A stretch of 64,000 nucleotides of DNA from Entomortierella parvispora (lineage: Eukaryota; Mortierellomycota; Mortierellomycetes; Mortierellales; Mortierellaceae). The position numbers and the translations under genes were made by a program. Where the stretch lies: positions 744,001 to 808,000 of the forward strand of contig OY752141.1 in NCBI GenBank assembly GCA_963573315.1, written 5' to 3'. Below, piece by piece: positions 47,639 through 59,996 of the stretch. The notes beneath the pieces were generated by a model, which was not told where the DNA came from, made no database searches, and saw only the letters and a program-made list of their open reading frames with translations. The number at the start of each line of letters is the position of its first letter. Within the stretch, counting starts at the first letter, position 1.

Positions 47639-49100
47639 AGAAAAAAAAACCAACAAACCTCTTCATTCCATCTTGTTCATAATCCACTCCCATATTCCCC
47701 ATTTAAAATAGACGTGAGGCGATGAAGTAAACCCATCGTCTTCTTTTTCTTCTTTGCAGCGTTGTCCAAAGGAATAAAAACCCTATTAAACATTTTTCGA
47801 ATGATAGCACTTAGTAGGCCATGCAACAGATGGACAAGATACCGACCATGGGCGGGTCACTGCTCGTCTGCAACAAGACCCGACTGATGATTCCTACGAA
47901 TTGCGACACAAATTTAAATTGCTCTCATCGGCCAGCTTCTTTGGACAGAGGTGCAAGCTGAGTTTGGAGAAGGCCTTTGGTGACTGGATGACTGGACAGC
48001 GGAATGAGGGAGAAGAGCAGAGGTGTGGAGAAGACGGAGAGTGCCCCACCTCGTTTGTGTGGAGAGGAACATGAGAAATAATCGCGTCGCTTGCACGAGA
48101 CATCATTGCTAATGTAAAGAAATACCATGAAGGATGAATTGACTGCCGGGCGTAGGGTCGAGATGAAACTCAGCAGGTTGAGGGTAAGAAGGAACCACGA
48201 GGGAAAAAAGTACATACTAACAAATAACGTTTGCTGCATGGAGAGGTATGTATTCTTCACCGGCAATGGTTTGCAACTGCTCTGCTTTTTTTCCCGGACG
48301 CTTCTGTTGCCGATGTTGCCGATAATTCGATCAAAAAAAAACCGAGAACAACACTCCTCGCCCTCGTGGTTTGTTGTCAAGTTTTTGCGCGTGTCCCACG
48401 ATGCACGCAGGGTCCGAGGATAATAAGACAATAATAACGATGACTTGCACGCGCTGCTCCTCGCCCTCTCTTCGAATGCTGACAGTGTTTGTCCAGACCA
48501 GACCAGCCCTGCTTTTGTGGGATGACACTTTGGAGGAGTTCCATACTGCATTGTATTGTCAACAATCAAACAAAGGGATGCATAATCGAGGCGAATGCTG
48601 CTGAGCAAGATGAAAAGATACAAAAAAAGTTGTGCTACCCAATCCAATTCTCTTCCCAACGCAACGGACTTTGCTGTAAGACCGCCCCCTCGCCCGACCG
48701 GGATCTTGCAGCTACGATGAGTGAGTGGAGGGATACGGTTCCTGTCTACAGAGCAGAAGGTAAGAGGAGCTGCATCATAGCCATGATCATGTACGTTGGC
48801 GCCCAATCTTATTACTGTCAGCCCGTCTTTTCTGCTTTCCTTTCTTCTGCTTCTGTTTTCCGTTTTCTCTTTTGTCGACCAACCTCGCTGTTCCTCCTGA
48901 GCGATCCACCTACGTCCTCCTCCCTCATCCTCTTTCTCCGTTCCTCGTCCCCGTCCTCCAGAGGTTCCCCTTACATCCGTCGACTTTCACTCCTCCATCC
49001 TCCATTACCCCTTCACTGCTCGCGTGGTCCTCCAGACGACAATCCATATACCCTTTCTCTCTCTTTTGTTTCACTCTTCCACTGTTAACGATCCATCACC
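47639..49100. other. Spacer upstream of the DUF3712/Tag1-like gene
   Basis: No gene I can support. A minus-strand frame is open from about 48806 to 47925 but lacks an ATG start near its end and any domain. A short exon-like ATG stretch at 48717-48758 (MSEWRDTVPVYRAE, then GTAAGA) could be a spliced leader with a small upstream frame. From 48830 the + strand is strongly CT-rich up to the ATG at 49101. Confidence 0.45.
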
Positions 49101-52100
49101 ATGACTTTTTCTAATTCTTCAGTCAACGAAAAGGATACTGAGCTCCCATACACCGAGGCCGAGACAGAATACAGCAGCATCGCCGGCGATGAGGTGCCTT
49201 TCAAGAAAGAGGCCTCAGGCGAATTCCCAGATGAACACGAGTCGTTCCGTGAGTACGAGTACGACTCTCCCCATAAACCCCTGCAACCCCCTTTCTATCG
49301 TCGTAAACGGGTCTTGGTGACCTGTGCGATCGGCACGGTGGTCTCTTTGGCCATCTTTATCCCCTTGCTGATCCTGGTCATCATCCCAAAGATCGCCCAG
49401 TCTCTTTTGAATACCTCTCAAATGGAGATCCTTCAACTGAACATGACCAACCCTGGTGAGTCCGCCCTGACGGTCTCTGTCGCTGCTCAGGTCAAGGGAA
49501 TCCCAAAGATCTTCTCTGCAGAGTTGATCTTCACAGACACAATCATGGTCAACTGGGAGGATCAAGTCATTGGATCAATGAACTTGGATCCTGTAAATGT
49601 CAAGGGAGGCAAGGGAGACATTTCACAATCAACCGGATTTACAATCCAGGACAAGGCGGCCTTTGCGGCCTTTGCTAAGACAATGGTAAGTCTTTCTTTC
49701 TCTTTTTTGTGTAGAGACTTCCATTTATCATCCCTCCCCACCTCCCTTCACTTCTATCCTACTATTCCTTTATGAAAAGAAAAGCACTGTCTACATTGCC
49801 AATTGTCGCCGCCGTCGTTCTCCGGACATAGAACAAGTGGCGCGAGTAGTTTCTTTTGGTGCAAGGTGGAGAGGCGGAGTGGGGGGAGAGAGAAGATGTG
49901 TGGAGGGCATGTGCTCGGAATAGTGTTCATGGCTCTCAAGTGTCTTTCGATAGCTCTGAGAAACTCCTCCCTTTGTTGTCGACTCGCCCTGTCTTTCTCA
50001 GTTTTCTTCTCTGCTGGTTGCATTCTCTGTTGTATTCTCTGTGCCATTGGTAGCAAAAGAGACCATGTGAACGAGAGGACTCGGTCCTCTCTTCACATCC
50101 TCCCCACTCTGCGTGCAAATGATGTCCTTTCCAGAAACACTCCGCCCCTCAACAGTGCAGGAAGTGAGAAATAGAAGGAACTATCTTGGCTCATACATAA
50201 AGTGTCACTGGAGACAGGGATGGCTCTCAAGTTCGATACTGTATTCTCTGTATACGGACAAAAGTGGATCGTGCAGACGGAGAGATAAAATCGTTCACTT
50301 TATGGTCATTTTTACAGTGGAACCTGGGGTTTGTAGGTTCTAAAGTAGACAACCATCGATAACTGGCTCCAAGACGTCTGTGTGTTGTGGAGAAGAGTGT
50401 GGAGGAGTAAAGACGGAAGAAGAGTGAGCAAGTTCCCCATCGGACTTGGAGATGGCCGGAAGGTGGCCCATGCTTGGTCTGGTCAATGCGGTTACCAACA
50501 AACCTGGTCCCTTGCGAACATTCAATCAAGCCAGTAACTAACCGTGTTGTTCCTTGTGTTTCCCTTCTCATTTTTCTCTAGCTCTCTGCTGATACCTTCG
50601 CCTGGACCCTGACCAGTACTGCCACGCTCAAAGCTTTGGGTCAGACCATTAAGAATCTCAATGTGAACAAGGTCTTAAACATGAACGGTAAGCAGTTTTT
50701 AGCAATCAGCGACCGTAGATGACGAAGTTTTTCTGGGTATTGTTGGCGTTTCCTTGTGTTTATGTGAACGTTTTTATTGACTGTGTAACTGAAATGTTCT
50801 TTCCCCCCTGGATTGGTCTAGGCCTCAGCAACTTCTCCAACTTGAAGATCCTCAAGTTTGACCTTCCTGGAGACTCTCCTGATGGCAATGGCGCTTTGGT
50901 GTCCATCTCCGCCTCGGTCGCCAACCCTTCACCCATTGGAATGACTCTCGGTACAATTACCCTGGATATGAACTTTGAGACCGCCTACCTTGGTCGTGTT
51001 GTGGCCAAGAGTGTGGTGCTTGTTGGAGGGCAGGACATGATCCTCAACCTTGAGGGAACTCTCTTGAAGCAGACTGACCCCGTTCATCTCCAGGAGCTGT
51101 CCTTGCTAATGTCCAACTACTTGGGTGGAATTGTTACCAAGACCATGGCTCAGGGTGTCTCTGTCTTCCCCGATGGAGTGACTGATGTCTCCTGGTTGAC
51201 CTCGGCTGTCAAGGCCATGACCATGACTGTTCCCCTGATCTCTCCCACACCTTTGAACGTCATTCAGGGCATGGACATTCAGGATATGGGTCTTGTCGTC
51301 CGCTCTGACGCTCCTTGGGCCCCCACCGCCAGCTCGAACGTCGTTTCGGCCGTGTTCAAGTTGCCTTTCAACATCACTCTGAACATCACCGAGCTTGCCA
51401 ATGCAACCATGACCTTGATCTACAAGGGAACCCCGCTTGCCGACTTGACCACCGCCGTTTGGAACCAGACCCTGTCTGATATGCCCAACAACAAGATCGT
51501 ATTCACTCTTCCTCCCTCGCCCTTGAACGTCAATGCGGACGCTCATGACGCTTTCCAAGCTTTCCTGGTGGATGTTGTCCAGAACACCAAGTCTGGATTC
51601 GACATTAAGGGAAGCGCTGACTCTGTTGCTACTACTCCCATGGGCGTTGTTAGCCTGAAGGTTCCCTTCACCTCCACAATTGCGCTGAATGGTATCGGCT
51701 TTGCTGTCAACTCACCTACAATTACGAATGTCACTGTCATTGCCGGCTCAACCGAGTACGTGACTCTGAATGCTGACGTCGGCATCAACAACCCCTCGAT
51801 CTTCTCGGTCGACGCAGGTCCCATGAATCTGAAGATCAGCGGCACTGCCGGTGGTATGTCTGGATTGATGGGCGATGTCATCGTGCCTAACCTCAAGTTT
51901 GCTCCCGGTTTGACCACCATCACTACTCAGGTCCGCTTCCATCCCTCGGACCCAGCCTTCCGAGATACCTTCTTCTCTGAGTTTGTTGCCGGAACGATCT
52001 TTGATTGTGTCATTACCGGTACTGCCGACTCTACCAACATCACGTCGATGCAACCTGTGGCTCAGGTCTTGGCCTTGAAGGTTAAGGTCCCGGGCATCAT

Positions 52101-52707
52101 CCCTGCTCCTCGTTTGATCGTTAGCGGGAACGGTGCCCCTTCTCTGGGCAGCGTGGTCGGAAACCGTCAAATCCCCTTGACAGTCTCAGTCATGAACCCA
52201 CTTCAGACCTCGCTTTCCCTAAACACTATTGCGGCCGAGGTTTACTGGGAGCAGAACTTTTTCGGCGCCATTCAAGCCAACTCCCCCTTCTCGATTGCTG
52301 TGGGCGCGACATCGCCTTCTCCTTCTTTGACCCTCCAGGCTCCCTCGGGGTTCCAGTTTGGAATGTTTATGATAACGACGTTCTTGCCAGCCAACTTGGG
52401 TGTACTGACTGGAGCCATCGTGAACGTGGATATGACTTCGAGCATCGGAGTGACAGTCGGTGGACCAGCAGGCGTGGGCTATGCCGCTACGATTAACTAT
52501 AACCAGACAGCTGTCCCTGCGTTCTTGAAGCTGGACATGAGCTTCGCGAATGGACTGAAGAGACGGTCGGAGGAGAGTGTGGCCTTGGAGCTCAGAGCTG
52601 AACCGACAGTCGAGAGCGGATTGGAGTATGTCCAGTGGTTGAAGGAGGCTTTGTTCGCCGCTTACCCTAAGGAGGCTCAGGAGTATGTTGCTGATCTGAA
52701 CCAGTAA
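49101..52707 (+). CDS. Large single-pass membrane protein, DUF3712/Tag1-like
   Basis: Three exons (49101-49685, 50582-50687, 50822-52707), 858 residues. An acidic cytosolic N terminus of about 66 residues ends in YRRKR, followed by one membrane segment at about 71-95 and a long non-cytosolic part. That part is built from repeated beta-sandwich units with motifs such as NPSPIGMTLGTITLDM, NNPSIFSVDAGPMNL and NLGVLTGAIVNVDM, and many N-glycosylation sequons (NIT, NAT, NQT). This layout fits fungal DUF3712 proteins and vacuolar Tag1-like proteins; Tag1 of yeast is linked to termination of autophagy. Family assignment is from recollection of motifs and is moderate. The first intron is 896 bases, far above the local norm. 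A decayed partial copy follows downstream. Confidence 0.75.
49686..50581 (+). other. Unusually long intron (896 bases)
   Basis: Canonical GTAAGT donor and TTCTCTAG acceptor join exons in phase. Most introns in the window are about 60-130 bases. The intron holds short open frames, none recognisable, and a 13-base direct repeat (ATGGCTCTCAAGT at 49929 and 50220). Confidence 0.7.
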
Positions 52708-53263
52708 TGAAGTACGAGCGATCGAACTATATCCACCATACCATTGATACCATTGATAGTCAGATAAATCTTGTTTCCTTCCTATTCAGAGAAATACTAA
52801 TGAAGAATTTCATGAATGAAAAGAAAAAAAAAGAGGGGAGGGGGGAGGGGGAGATGACTGCACACACGCGGCAGCTACGCGTTTGTGGCGCGGAAACTAT
52901 GGATCTGAAGTCATTTTTCCGGTGTGCGACACGGTCTGGTCAACGACGAGGTCGGGAGAGGATGGCACCGCTGTTTTGTTTTTATTTCTTTTTTCTGAGC
53001 CGGATGTCTCGTCTTCTCGACGACCCGTGGCGTGTAGACTCGTTCATTTGTTCATGCATTCAGCTTAAGCATGTGTACGCCCTTCTTCACCCTACAGATG
53101 CCTCCACGTCTCCACAAACAATAAAGCGCTAACAGGGTAGTGCAGCGACTCATTTTATCTAAACGCGAAGATTCTTCTGTTCTTTCTTGCCGATGAGGAT
53201 GGACCCACACGACCGCGACACCCTCGTTAAATTGCTCATTCTCTTATCATTGAGCTGGGTACA
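52708..53263. other. Spacer between the DUF3712-like gene and its decayed copy
   Basis: No gene seen. Open + frames are short and of low information. If the copy arose by tandem duplication, its N-terminal half and membrane anchor should have been here but are not recognisable. Confidence 0.5.
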
Positions 53264-54490
53264 ATGTATTTGACTGTGCCCCTCAAAACCACTTTGCTTC
53301 TGAAGGGCATCAGTCTTTCCTCGCAAAGGCCTGCTGTCACGGACATATTAGTCGTCGGGGGAAATACGGAAAATGTTCAGATCACCGGTAACGTGGGTCT
53401 CAATAACCCGTCTATTTTCTCGGTTACCCTTAGCCAGATTGTGCTGCAGCTCAAATGTGTAGTTAACGGTACATTGGGATACGATGGTACAGCAGCCATC
53501 GCCAACTTGGTTATGAAGCCTGGAGTCAATATGTTACCGTCCAACATCTCATTCCAACCTTCCGATAAGACCTTTGGACAGGGGTTCTTGAGTTCGTTTG
53601 TGGCTGGTGGTAGTTTTGAGGCTACTATCTTGGCGATGAGAACACAAGCAAGATTGCATCCATTCTCCCCACATCAAGATCTTGACCATGTCGACGTCCC
53701 TTCCCGGAATGATCCCTGCTCCACAATTGATCAAGAATGGCACAAGCGCGCACCAACCTTGGGACAGGTCTTGGGGCCTCGACTGCTCCCACTGCAAGTT
53801 ATGACAGCAAATCCACTGGCGACAGTTCTCTGGATAGAGACCATGACCGTGTCCGTCTATTGGGAAGGTAAAAAAAAACGGCAAAATTCAATGTAATTGT
53901 GGGATGTGAGACCGCGTCGAAGGAGTCATCGCAAACTCAGGCAATTACTTTGGAGGTGTGGACCACTCTCACATCCCCTTTCTGGTGAATCCCAATGTTG
54001 ATACCGTGTCGCCTGTTGTTTCTCTGCAATGTCCTACGGGTTGATTTTGCGCTCTTCTTGATCACGCAATTCATCCCCAAAAACCTGGGCGTGTTGACTG
54101 GAGGCATCGTGAACGTTGACTTTGATTCGAAGCTAGAGGTGGTCATCGGCAGAGCCCTGGGTGTTGGCTACGATGACACAATCTCCTATACTCAGAGCAA
54201 CATACCCGCCTATATCAAGATCGATTACTCTTTTGCAGGAATAATGAAAAGGAGTCTTGGTGACGAGAATCATGATCTCTTGACGACAGTCGACTTTGAG
54301 AAGAAGCGAACCGTTGGCTTTGTTGTCGCTTAGTGGGCGTCGGGCGGTGTTGGTGAGCATGTCGGATGAAGATCTGTACCAGAGCGTGGTTAGTCTTGTG
54401 GGCGTGCACGCGCCAGCCAAAAGGGCAGGAACGCCGTATGTGGCGTGGATGGAGAAGGCCATCCGGGCACTCTATCCCGAGCATCAATAG
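53264..54490 (+). pseudogene. Decayed partial copy of the DUF3712/Tag1-like gene
   Basis: Matches the second half of the preceding gene in order but spread over all three forward frames. NVGLNNPSIFSV matches DVGINNPSIFSV in the intact gene; FLSSFVAGGSFEATI matches FFSEFVAGTIFDCVI. After a shift, GMIPAPQLIKNGT matches GIIPAPRLIVSGN; shifting back, LGQVLGPRLLPLQVMTANPL matches its counterpart. Then NYFGGVDHSHIPF, then PKNLGVLTGGIVNVDF, and after another shift YVAWMEKAIRALYPE matches YVQWLKEALFAAYPKE. Frame order is 2-3-2-1-2. The N-terminal membrane anchor is missing. No intron set restores one frame. It is a clear remnant of a tandem duplication that has diverged considerably. Confidence 0.85.
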
Positions 54491-54845
54491 AGAACTTTTT
54501 GCAACAAGTAAATTGTGAACACGACGACACCGCGAAGAAGAGCACAGGCACCCCTTAATAACGTCACTCAGCCCGCGCGGGGATGAGGAGAGCAGCAAGA
54601 GAAAGAGATGCTTTGGCTGCTTGGCTCATCGTTGCCTTTTTCGTTCATCTCTCCTCTCCGCTCCTCTCCTCTCCTCTCGACATCCCGTTCTTCACTTCCG
54701 AGATAACTTCGACACTCACTCCGGAGAGACAGAAAGACACACATACAGACAGACAGACTGCTCCGCCCGCCTGCAGGACCAACGCTCGCGCCGCATCAAA
54801 CAGACCCGATTCTAAGACCACACCCCTCCCATCTCGGCGGCGACC
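54491..54845. other. Spacer and leader upstream of AP-3 delta
   Basis: No gene seen. CTCTC-rich leader at 54645-54680 and CAGACAGACAGAC at 54745-54760, about 90 bases before the ATG. Confidence 0.6.
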
Positions 54846-57800
54846 ATGAACTTGAACATGAACTTGAATATGAACATGAACATGAACGGCCTCTTTGCGC
54901 ACTCGCTCACAGACCTGATTCGCGGCATCCGGCAGAACAAGAAGAACGAGCAGGGCTACATTGCGAAGGAGATTGCAGACATCCGTCTCGAGCTGCGTCG
55001 TAATGACCCCGACTTGAAGGCCCAGGCCATTGCCAAGCTGACTTACGTATGTAGAGAGTGCATGGAAGGCGACATGCTGACATCTCCTCGCAGTGATACG
55101 TTTTTATCAGAGCAATCTATCCTGGACTAACCAAACCCATGAATCCGATGGTTTCTGCATCGTGGCGCACTGTGCTGGCTGCTAACCTGACCCTTTTTTT
55201 TTTTCTTTTGGCTGATCGTAGCTTCAAATGATGGGATACGACATGTCCTGGGCTTCATTTCACGTTGTTGAAGTTATGTCTTCGCCAAAGTTCCTCTACA
55301 AGGGCATTGGATACTTGGGTGCTGTTCAGTCATTTAACCAGGAAACCGACGTGCTCATGTTGACTACTAATCTCATCAAAAAGGTACAGAAAGCTAGGAT
55401 CGCTGTTCTTAGTGTCATTAGAGGAATGATTTTCGTTGGATCGACAATCCCTGACTTTTCTGCTCTTATTCCCCACTGGTTGCAGGATCTCGCTTCATCA
55501 AACGCCTGCGAAATTGGAATTGCCATCAACGGCTTGTCACATATCCTCACTCCTGATCTGGCCAGAGACCTATGTGCTGACTTGGTGGCCATGCTGAACC
55601 ATTCTCGACCGATTGTCCGCAAGAAGGTGCTTCTTGTCCTCTACAAAGTCTTTCTCAAATACCCCGAGGGTCTCCGGCTCAGTTTCTCTCGCATGAAGGA
55701 CAGATTGGAGGACCCCGATCCTTGTAAGCACGAGCACCGTTGACTGTTTCATAGTGTGGTATTGCTCGTATATGGTATTAGACCGCCATTAATCATTTGA
55801 TTCCTGTTTATTCATATAGCTGTCGTCTCTGCAGCTGTGAACGTAATCTGCGAATTGGCGCGTAGGAACCCAAAGAACTACCTTTCCCTCGCCCCACAGC
55901 TGTTCAAACTCTTGACTACTTCCTCCAACAACTGGATGCTCATCAAAATTATCAAGTTGGTATGTAGATGTTTTCAGGAGCCACGGATAGTTCCAAATGC
56001 TGTGAACAGAAGCTGATACTGGGACCCTTTTTTTTTCTTCTGTCTTGCTCAGTTCGCTGCGTTGACACCGTTCGAGCCTAGATTGACAAAGAAGTTGTTG
56101 CCACCTATCACAACACTCATTCAGACGACGCCAGCCATGTCGTTGCTTTACGAATGTATCCACACCGTGATTGCAGGAGGAATGTTGGCGACTACTGGAA
56201 CTGGAAGCAATGCGGAGAGCGCCAATACTTTGGCTGCCACCTGCGTTACTAAACTCAGGACTTTCTTGGAGGATCCAGACCAAAACTGTGAGTTGCAAAG
56301 AAGCCTGTGATTTAGTCCAAAGCCTAGTTGCACATCCTGACTTGATTTGCTTTCGTATTATCTAGTGAAGTACATTGGTCTTCTTGCCTTGACAAAGATT
56401 CTTCCAACCCACCCGCACTTGGTCGCCGAGCACAAGGACATTATCTTGAAGTGCATCGATGACCCCGATATTTCGATCCGCATGAGGACGTTGGACCTAA
56501 TTGTGGGCATGGCAAACAAGAAGAATTTGACGGAGATTGTTAAGCGGCTGATCTCACATCTCTTGCCTGCGAACGAAGCCGATTTTACTGCGAACACGGC
56601 CTCCTCTGCACTTATGGATCCGGTCTACCGCGCAGACATTATTCGCAGAATCGTATTTATCTGTTCGCAAAACTCTTACGCCAACATTACCAACTTTGAA
56701 TGGTACTTGGCTGTCCTGTCAGATCTCACTAACGTTGCGGGTGTGAATGTGGGCGAGATGCTCATGCAGCAGTTTATGGATGTCGGTGTCCGCGTCAAGA
56801 GTGTCCGATCTTATACTGTGAAGCTGATGGTAGGTTCGATCAATGCGAATGGGGTTGAGGGTATGCGAATCGAGTTTACCTGTGATATAACCTAACATCC
56901 AATGGCAACTTTGTAGATGCGATTGCTGGCAGACACCAAGTTGACTGAGCCCGCCAACCCGGAGGACTCCAACTCGATGGTTCTTTTGGCTGCATCTTGG
57001 CTTACAGGAGAGTATTGTGCTCTTCTTGAATCTCCTGAAAGTGCCCTGGAACTTTTGTCGCAAAAATCCGTCGCCAAACTGGATCCTGCTATTCAAGCCA
57101 CTTACTTGCAAAGCATGTTGAAGATTTTCGCGTTCTGGATGAATGGACTGCAGTATTCTTGGAATGAAGAGACCAGACAATCCCTTGTGGAGATGATTGA
57201 TCTCCTCCGCAACGGCGTTAAAGAGACATTCAGCCGTAGCCCCGATCTGGAAGTGCAAGAGAGGGTACGTTTTCTCGCCAGCTATTCATTGCTCCCACAG
57301 AAGTATCAAGGCAGTCAACTGAATTGATCTCCTCTTTTTTTCCCTAACTTGTAGGCCTCCAACGTTTCTGTAATTTTGGATATCATTGCAGACCATGCTC
57401 CCAAGACGCCCATCAAGATTGTCAACTCTATTTCATTTGCGCCAACGATGCCCACGCCTCCCGCGATCCTTGGATCCCTGTACCCCTTGTTCTTTAGCCA
57501 GGAGCTGAACCCTGTTGCGCCTAAAGCCCAAAAGAAGGTACCAGTCCCTGAAGGATTGGATCTTGACTCTTGGATTCATGAGCTCGTCCCGGAGAAAGAG
57601 CCAGAATCGTCTGATGACGATGATTTCCTGAACGAACGTGCCAGCTATGGCCAGGACAGTGGATCCAAAAAGATAAAAAAGAAAGGCAAGAAGGGACAGG
57701 ATAATGATGACTCTAAAGAAAGTGCCGAAGCCAGAGCCAAGGTAAAGTGGTCGTTTCGAACATGTGACCCTTTCATTTTTCTTTCTTGAAAAGAATTCTC

Positions 57801-59488
57801 ACCCTCGATTTTCAATATTAACTATTCTAGCGTAAGGCCGAGCGGCGGGAGAGACAGAAGCACGACCCTTATTACATTGGAGGAGCATCTCCTAAGTCTA
57901 GCAGAAAGGATGATCTGGATGATGTGGATTCTATCCCTATCGTTCAATTAAGCATGGACGGTTTCGAGAAACCAATTGTGATGAAGAAGAAGGAAAAATC
58001 TGGAAAGAAAAAGTCGAAGAGACGCGAGCGCTCCCGTTCCCCGCCACCACTTCCCATCGAGTTTGCAACGGAGGAGATGCCCGAGGATGCGACTTTATCT
58101 GCCAGTGAGGATGAAGGCAAGACCGGAGATGTGAAGACTGCCAGTCAGAACGGCCGAGGTATTCTGGACCAGGATACTTCTGCTCTTCACAGCGTCGATT
58201 TGTCGGTTCCAGTGGGTGAGGACGAACATTTGCCGCGGGCTAAGCCTTACATGAAGCCTGAGGAGGTGCGCCAGTATGAAGACGACCTCGCTCAGCGTCG
58301 TAGAATCGAATCTTTGGAGCAAAAGAAGAGCAAAAAAGAGTCCAAGAAGAGCAAGTCCTCAAAGGATTCCACCGCCGAGACTGGAGAAAAGAAGAAGAAA
58401 AAGTCAAAGAAGTCCAGTGCAGCCGAGGAACCTCTGATTGCAATTGAGGTACCTGTCCCCGCAAAGTCACCCACACCAGAGCAGACAAAGGTAGTAGAGC
58501 CTGTCGCAGAGGTGCCTCCAAAGAAATCTAAGAAGAGCTCCAAAGGTGGCGAAAAAGTCAAGTCTTCGAAGAAAGCTCCCAAGGCTCCTGTCATTGTCAC
58601 ATTCCCTGATAGGTCTGATGTGGAGCTGGTCCTTGATGACAACATTGCAGTGGTAAGTTCTTGATTCATCACATCTCTTGTGTTGGTTTTTTTTATTGAA
58701 GTGCTGACCAGTTGAGCCATGTTTATCCTTACTAGACTTATGATATTGCCATGGCCCAGTCCAGTCTCGACTCTCCAGCAGCTCCAGGAGCAGAGGCGGG
58801 AAGTGACCCTGTTGTTGCAGTAACGTTCAAGATTCATAACCGAAATTTGATTCAATCCGTGTCATCGGTCCGTTTTGCGTTTGCAGACTCTTTTGATGTT
58901 CGTCTCGGAGGCTCGCATGCCGGAGAGGAGTCTGTTACTCTCCCAGAGACGATAGAACCTCAGGGCAAAGGCTTCCTTTCTTTGGACCTGTTGATCTTGG
59001 GTCGTGTTCGGTATGAACTCCAAGTGATGGGCTCCTTGTCCTATAGTCTCGGAGGTCAGGATCAGTCGCAGGAATTCAACTTTGCGATTCCTCCCTCGAC
59101 CTTTATGTTGGCGATCCCTCGATTGACAGGAGCCGACTTTTCAAAGATTCTGACGGAGCAACTCGACTCGTTCTCAGCCACGGGATCAGCCACAGTGCAT
59201 TTGAGCTCAGGCACCTCCGGGCAGGATGAGCCGTTCTGGGACGCAGTAGAGAGGATTACCAAAAACGTGACCCATACGCATGTGGTAGAAGTCGTGGATG
59301 GTGCAGCCAGTTTCTTTGGTCAAAGTTGGCAAGGGTATCAGGTCGCAGGCCTGATCAAGGTCATGAAAGGCGCAGCGGAGGAAGGCGAGGCGTCCAAGAC
59401 GATCGAGGTCGAGATGAAGTGTACGGACCAGTCGTTTGTTGATGGTCTCGCACGCGAGATCCAGGACATGGACAACAGTGGCCACTAG
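54846..59488 (+). CDS. APL5: AP-3 adaptor complex subunit delta
   Basis: Ten exons (54846-55046, 55222-55383, 55486-55723, 55820-55959, 56053-56287, 56366-56829, 56917-57264, 57355-57741, 57831-58652, 58736-59488), 1249 residues. The start MNLNMNLNMNMNMN is an odd repeat ahead of the standard delta opening (SLTDLIRGIRQNKKNE). The adaptin trunk of alpha-helical repeats spans about 20-600 (GYDMSWASFHVVEVM, TPDLARDLCADLVAM, KYIGLLALTKI). A long Lys-rich hinge at about 700-980 has several KKSK/KKKEKSGKKK blocks, and the C-terminal ear domain completes it. AP-3 delta forms a heterotetramer that sorts cargo, including vacuolar SNAREs, from Golgi/endosome directly to the vacuole. The intron 55384-55485 is 102 bases and has no stop. 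Confidence 0.93.
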
Positions 59489-59996
59489 AAATAAGAAGTG
59501 AACGCGGACAGAGAACGGAATGGGTAGGGTCCAGAACAGTTGGCCACGATGCGTGAACATGAGGGATATGTTTAGGTCAACCAAAATAAAATCGAATCAC
59601 AAAGAGAAACGAAAGGAAAGCGCCGTGGGCGAGAGTGGGAAAATGCGGATGGGATCTGCCGGTGCACACGGGCGGGCAGACATGTCAAAGGTGGCGGGAG
59701 AGAGGGAGGTTGAGAGCAGTAAGAAGCAGAGATGAATGATGATGTGGGTGGTGTGCTTTGAGGGCAGGGTCCACCGCCCAGGTGCTATCTTTGCACCCTT
59801 GCTCGGCGTTTCCCTCTTTGTTCTCTCCCTCTTCTATTTCTTCTATTTCTTCTTCTCTTCTTTCTTCTCCTTATTGCACTCACCACCCTCTCACCACCCT
59901 CTCAACTCCCACGCCTCGTTTCCTGTCCTGTCTCCCTCATTCTTTCTCTCATTGTCTCAGCCATCAACCGACATCCAAGCGCGTTACATTACCACC
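59489..59996. other. Spacer and CT-rich leader upstream of pyruvate kinase
   Basis: No gene seen. The first half is purine-rich; from 59815 to 59960 there is a strong TTCT/CTCT tract typical of highly expressed genes here. Confidence 0.6.

Noticed and set aside
46697-47656. 319-codon minus-strand frame opposite allantoinase
   Set aside because: It is antisense to a conserved gene; the open frame follows from biased third-codon positions on the coding strand.
47925-48806. Minus-strand frame open for 293 codons between allantoinase and the DUF3712-like gene
   Set aside because: The apparent start is TTG, no domain or splice context is visible and the composition is like random spacer; kept only as a remark.
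53872-53945. Intron to rescue the second DUF3712-like copy
   Set aside because: A GTAAAA donor-like site exists after the VYWEG segment, but splicing there cannot repair the other frame changes or the missing N-terminal half.
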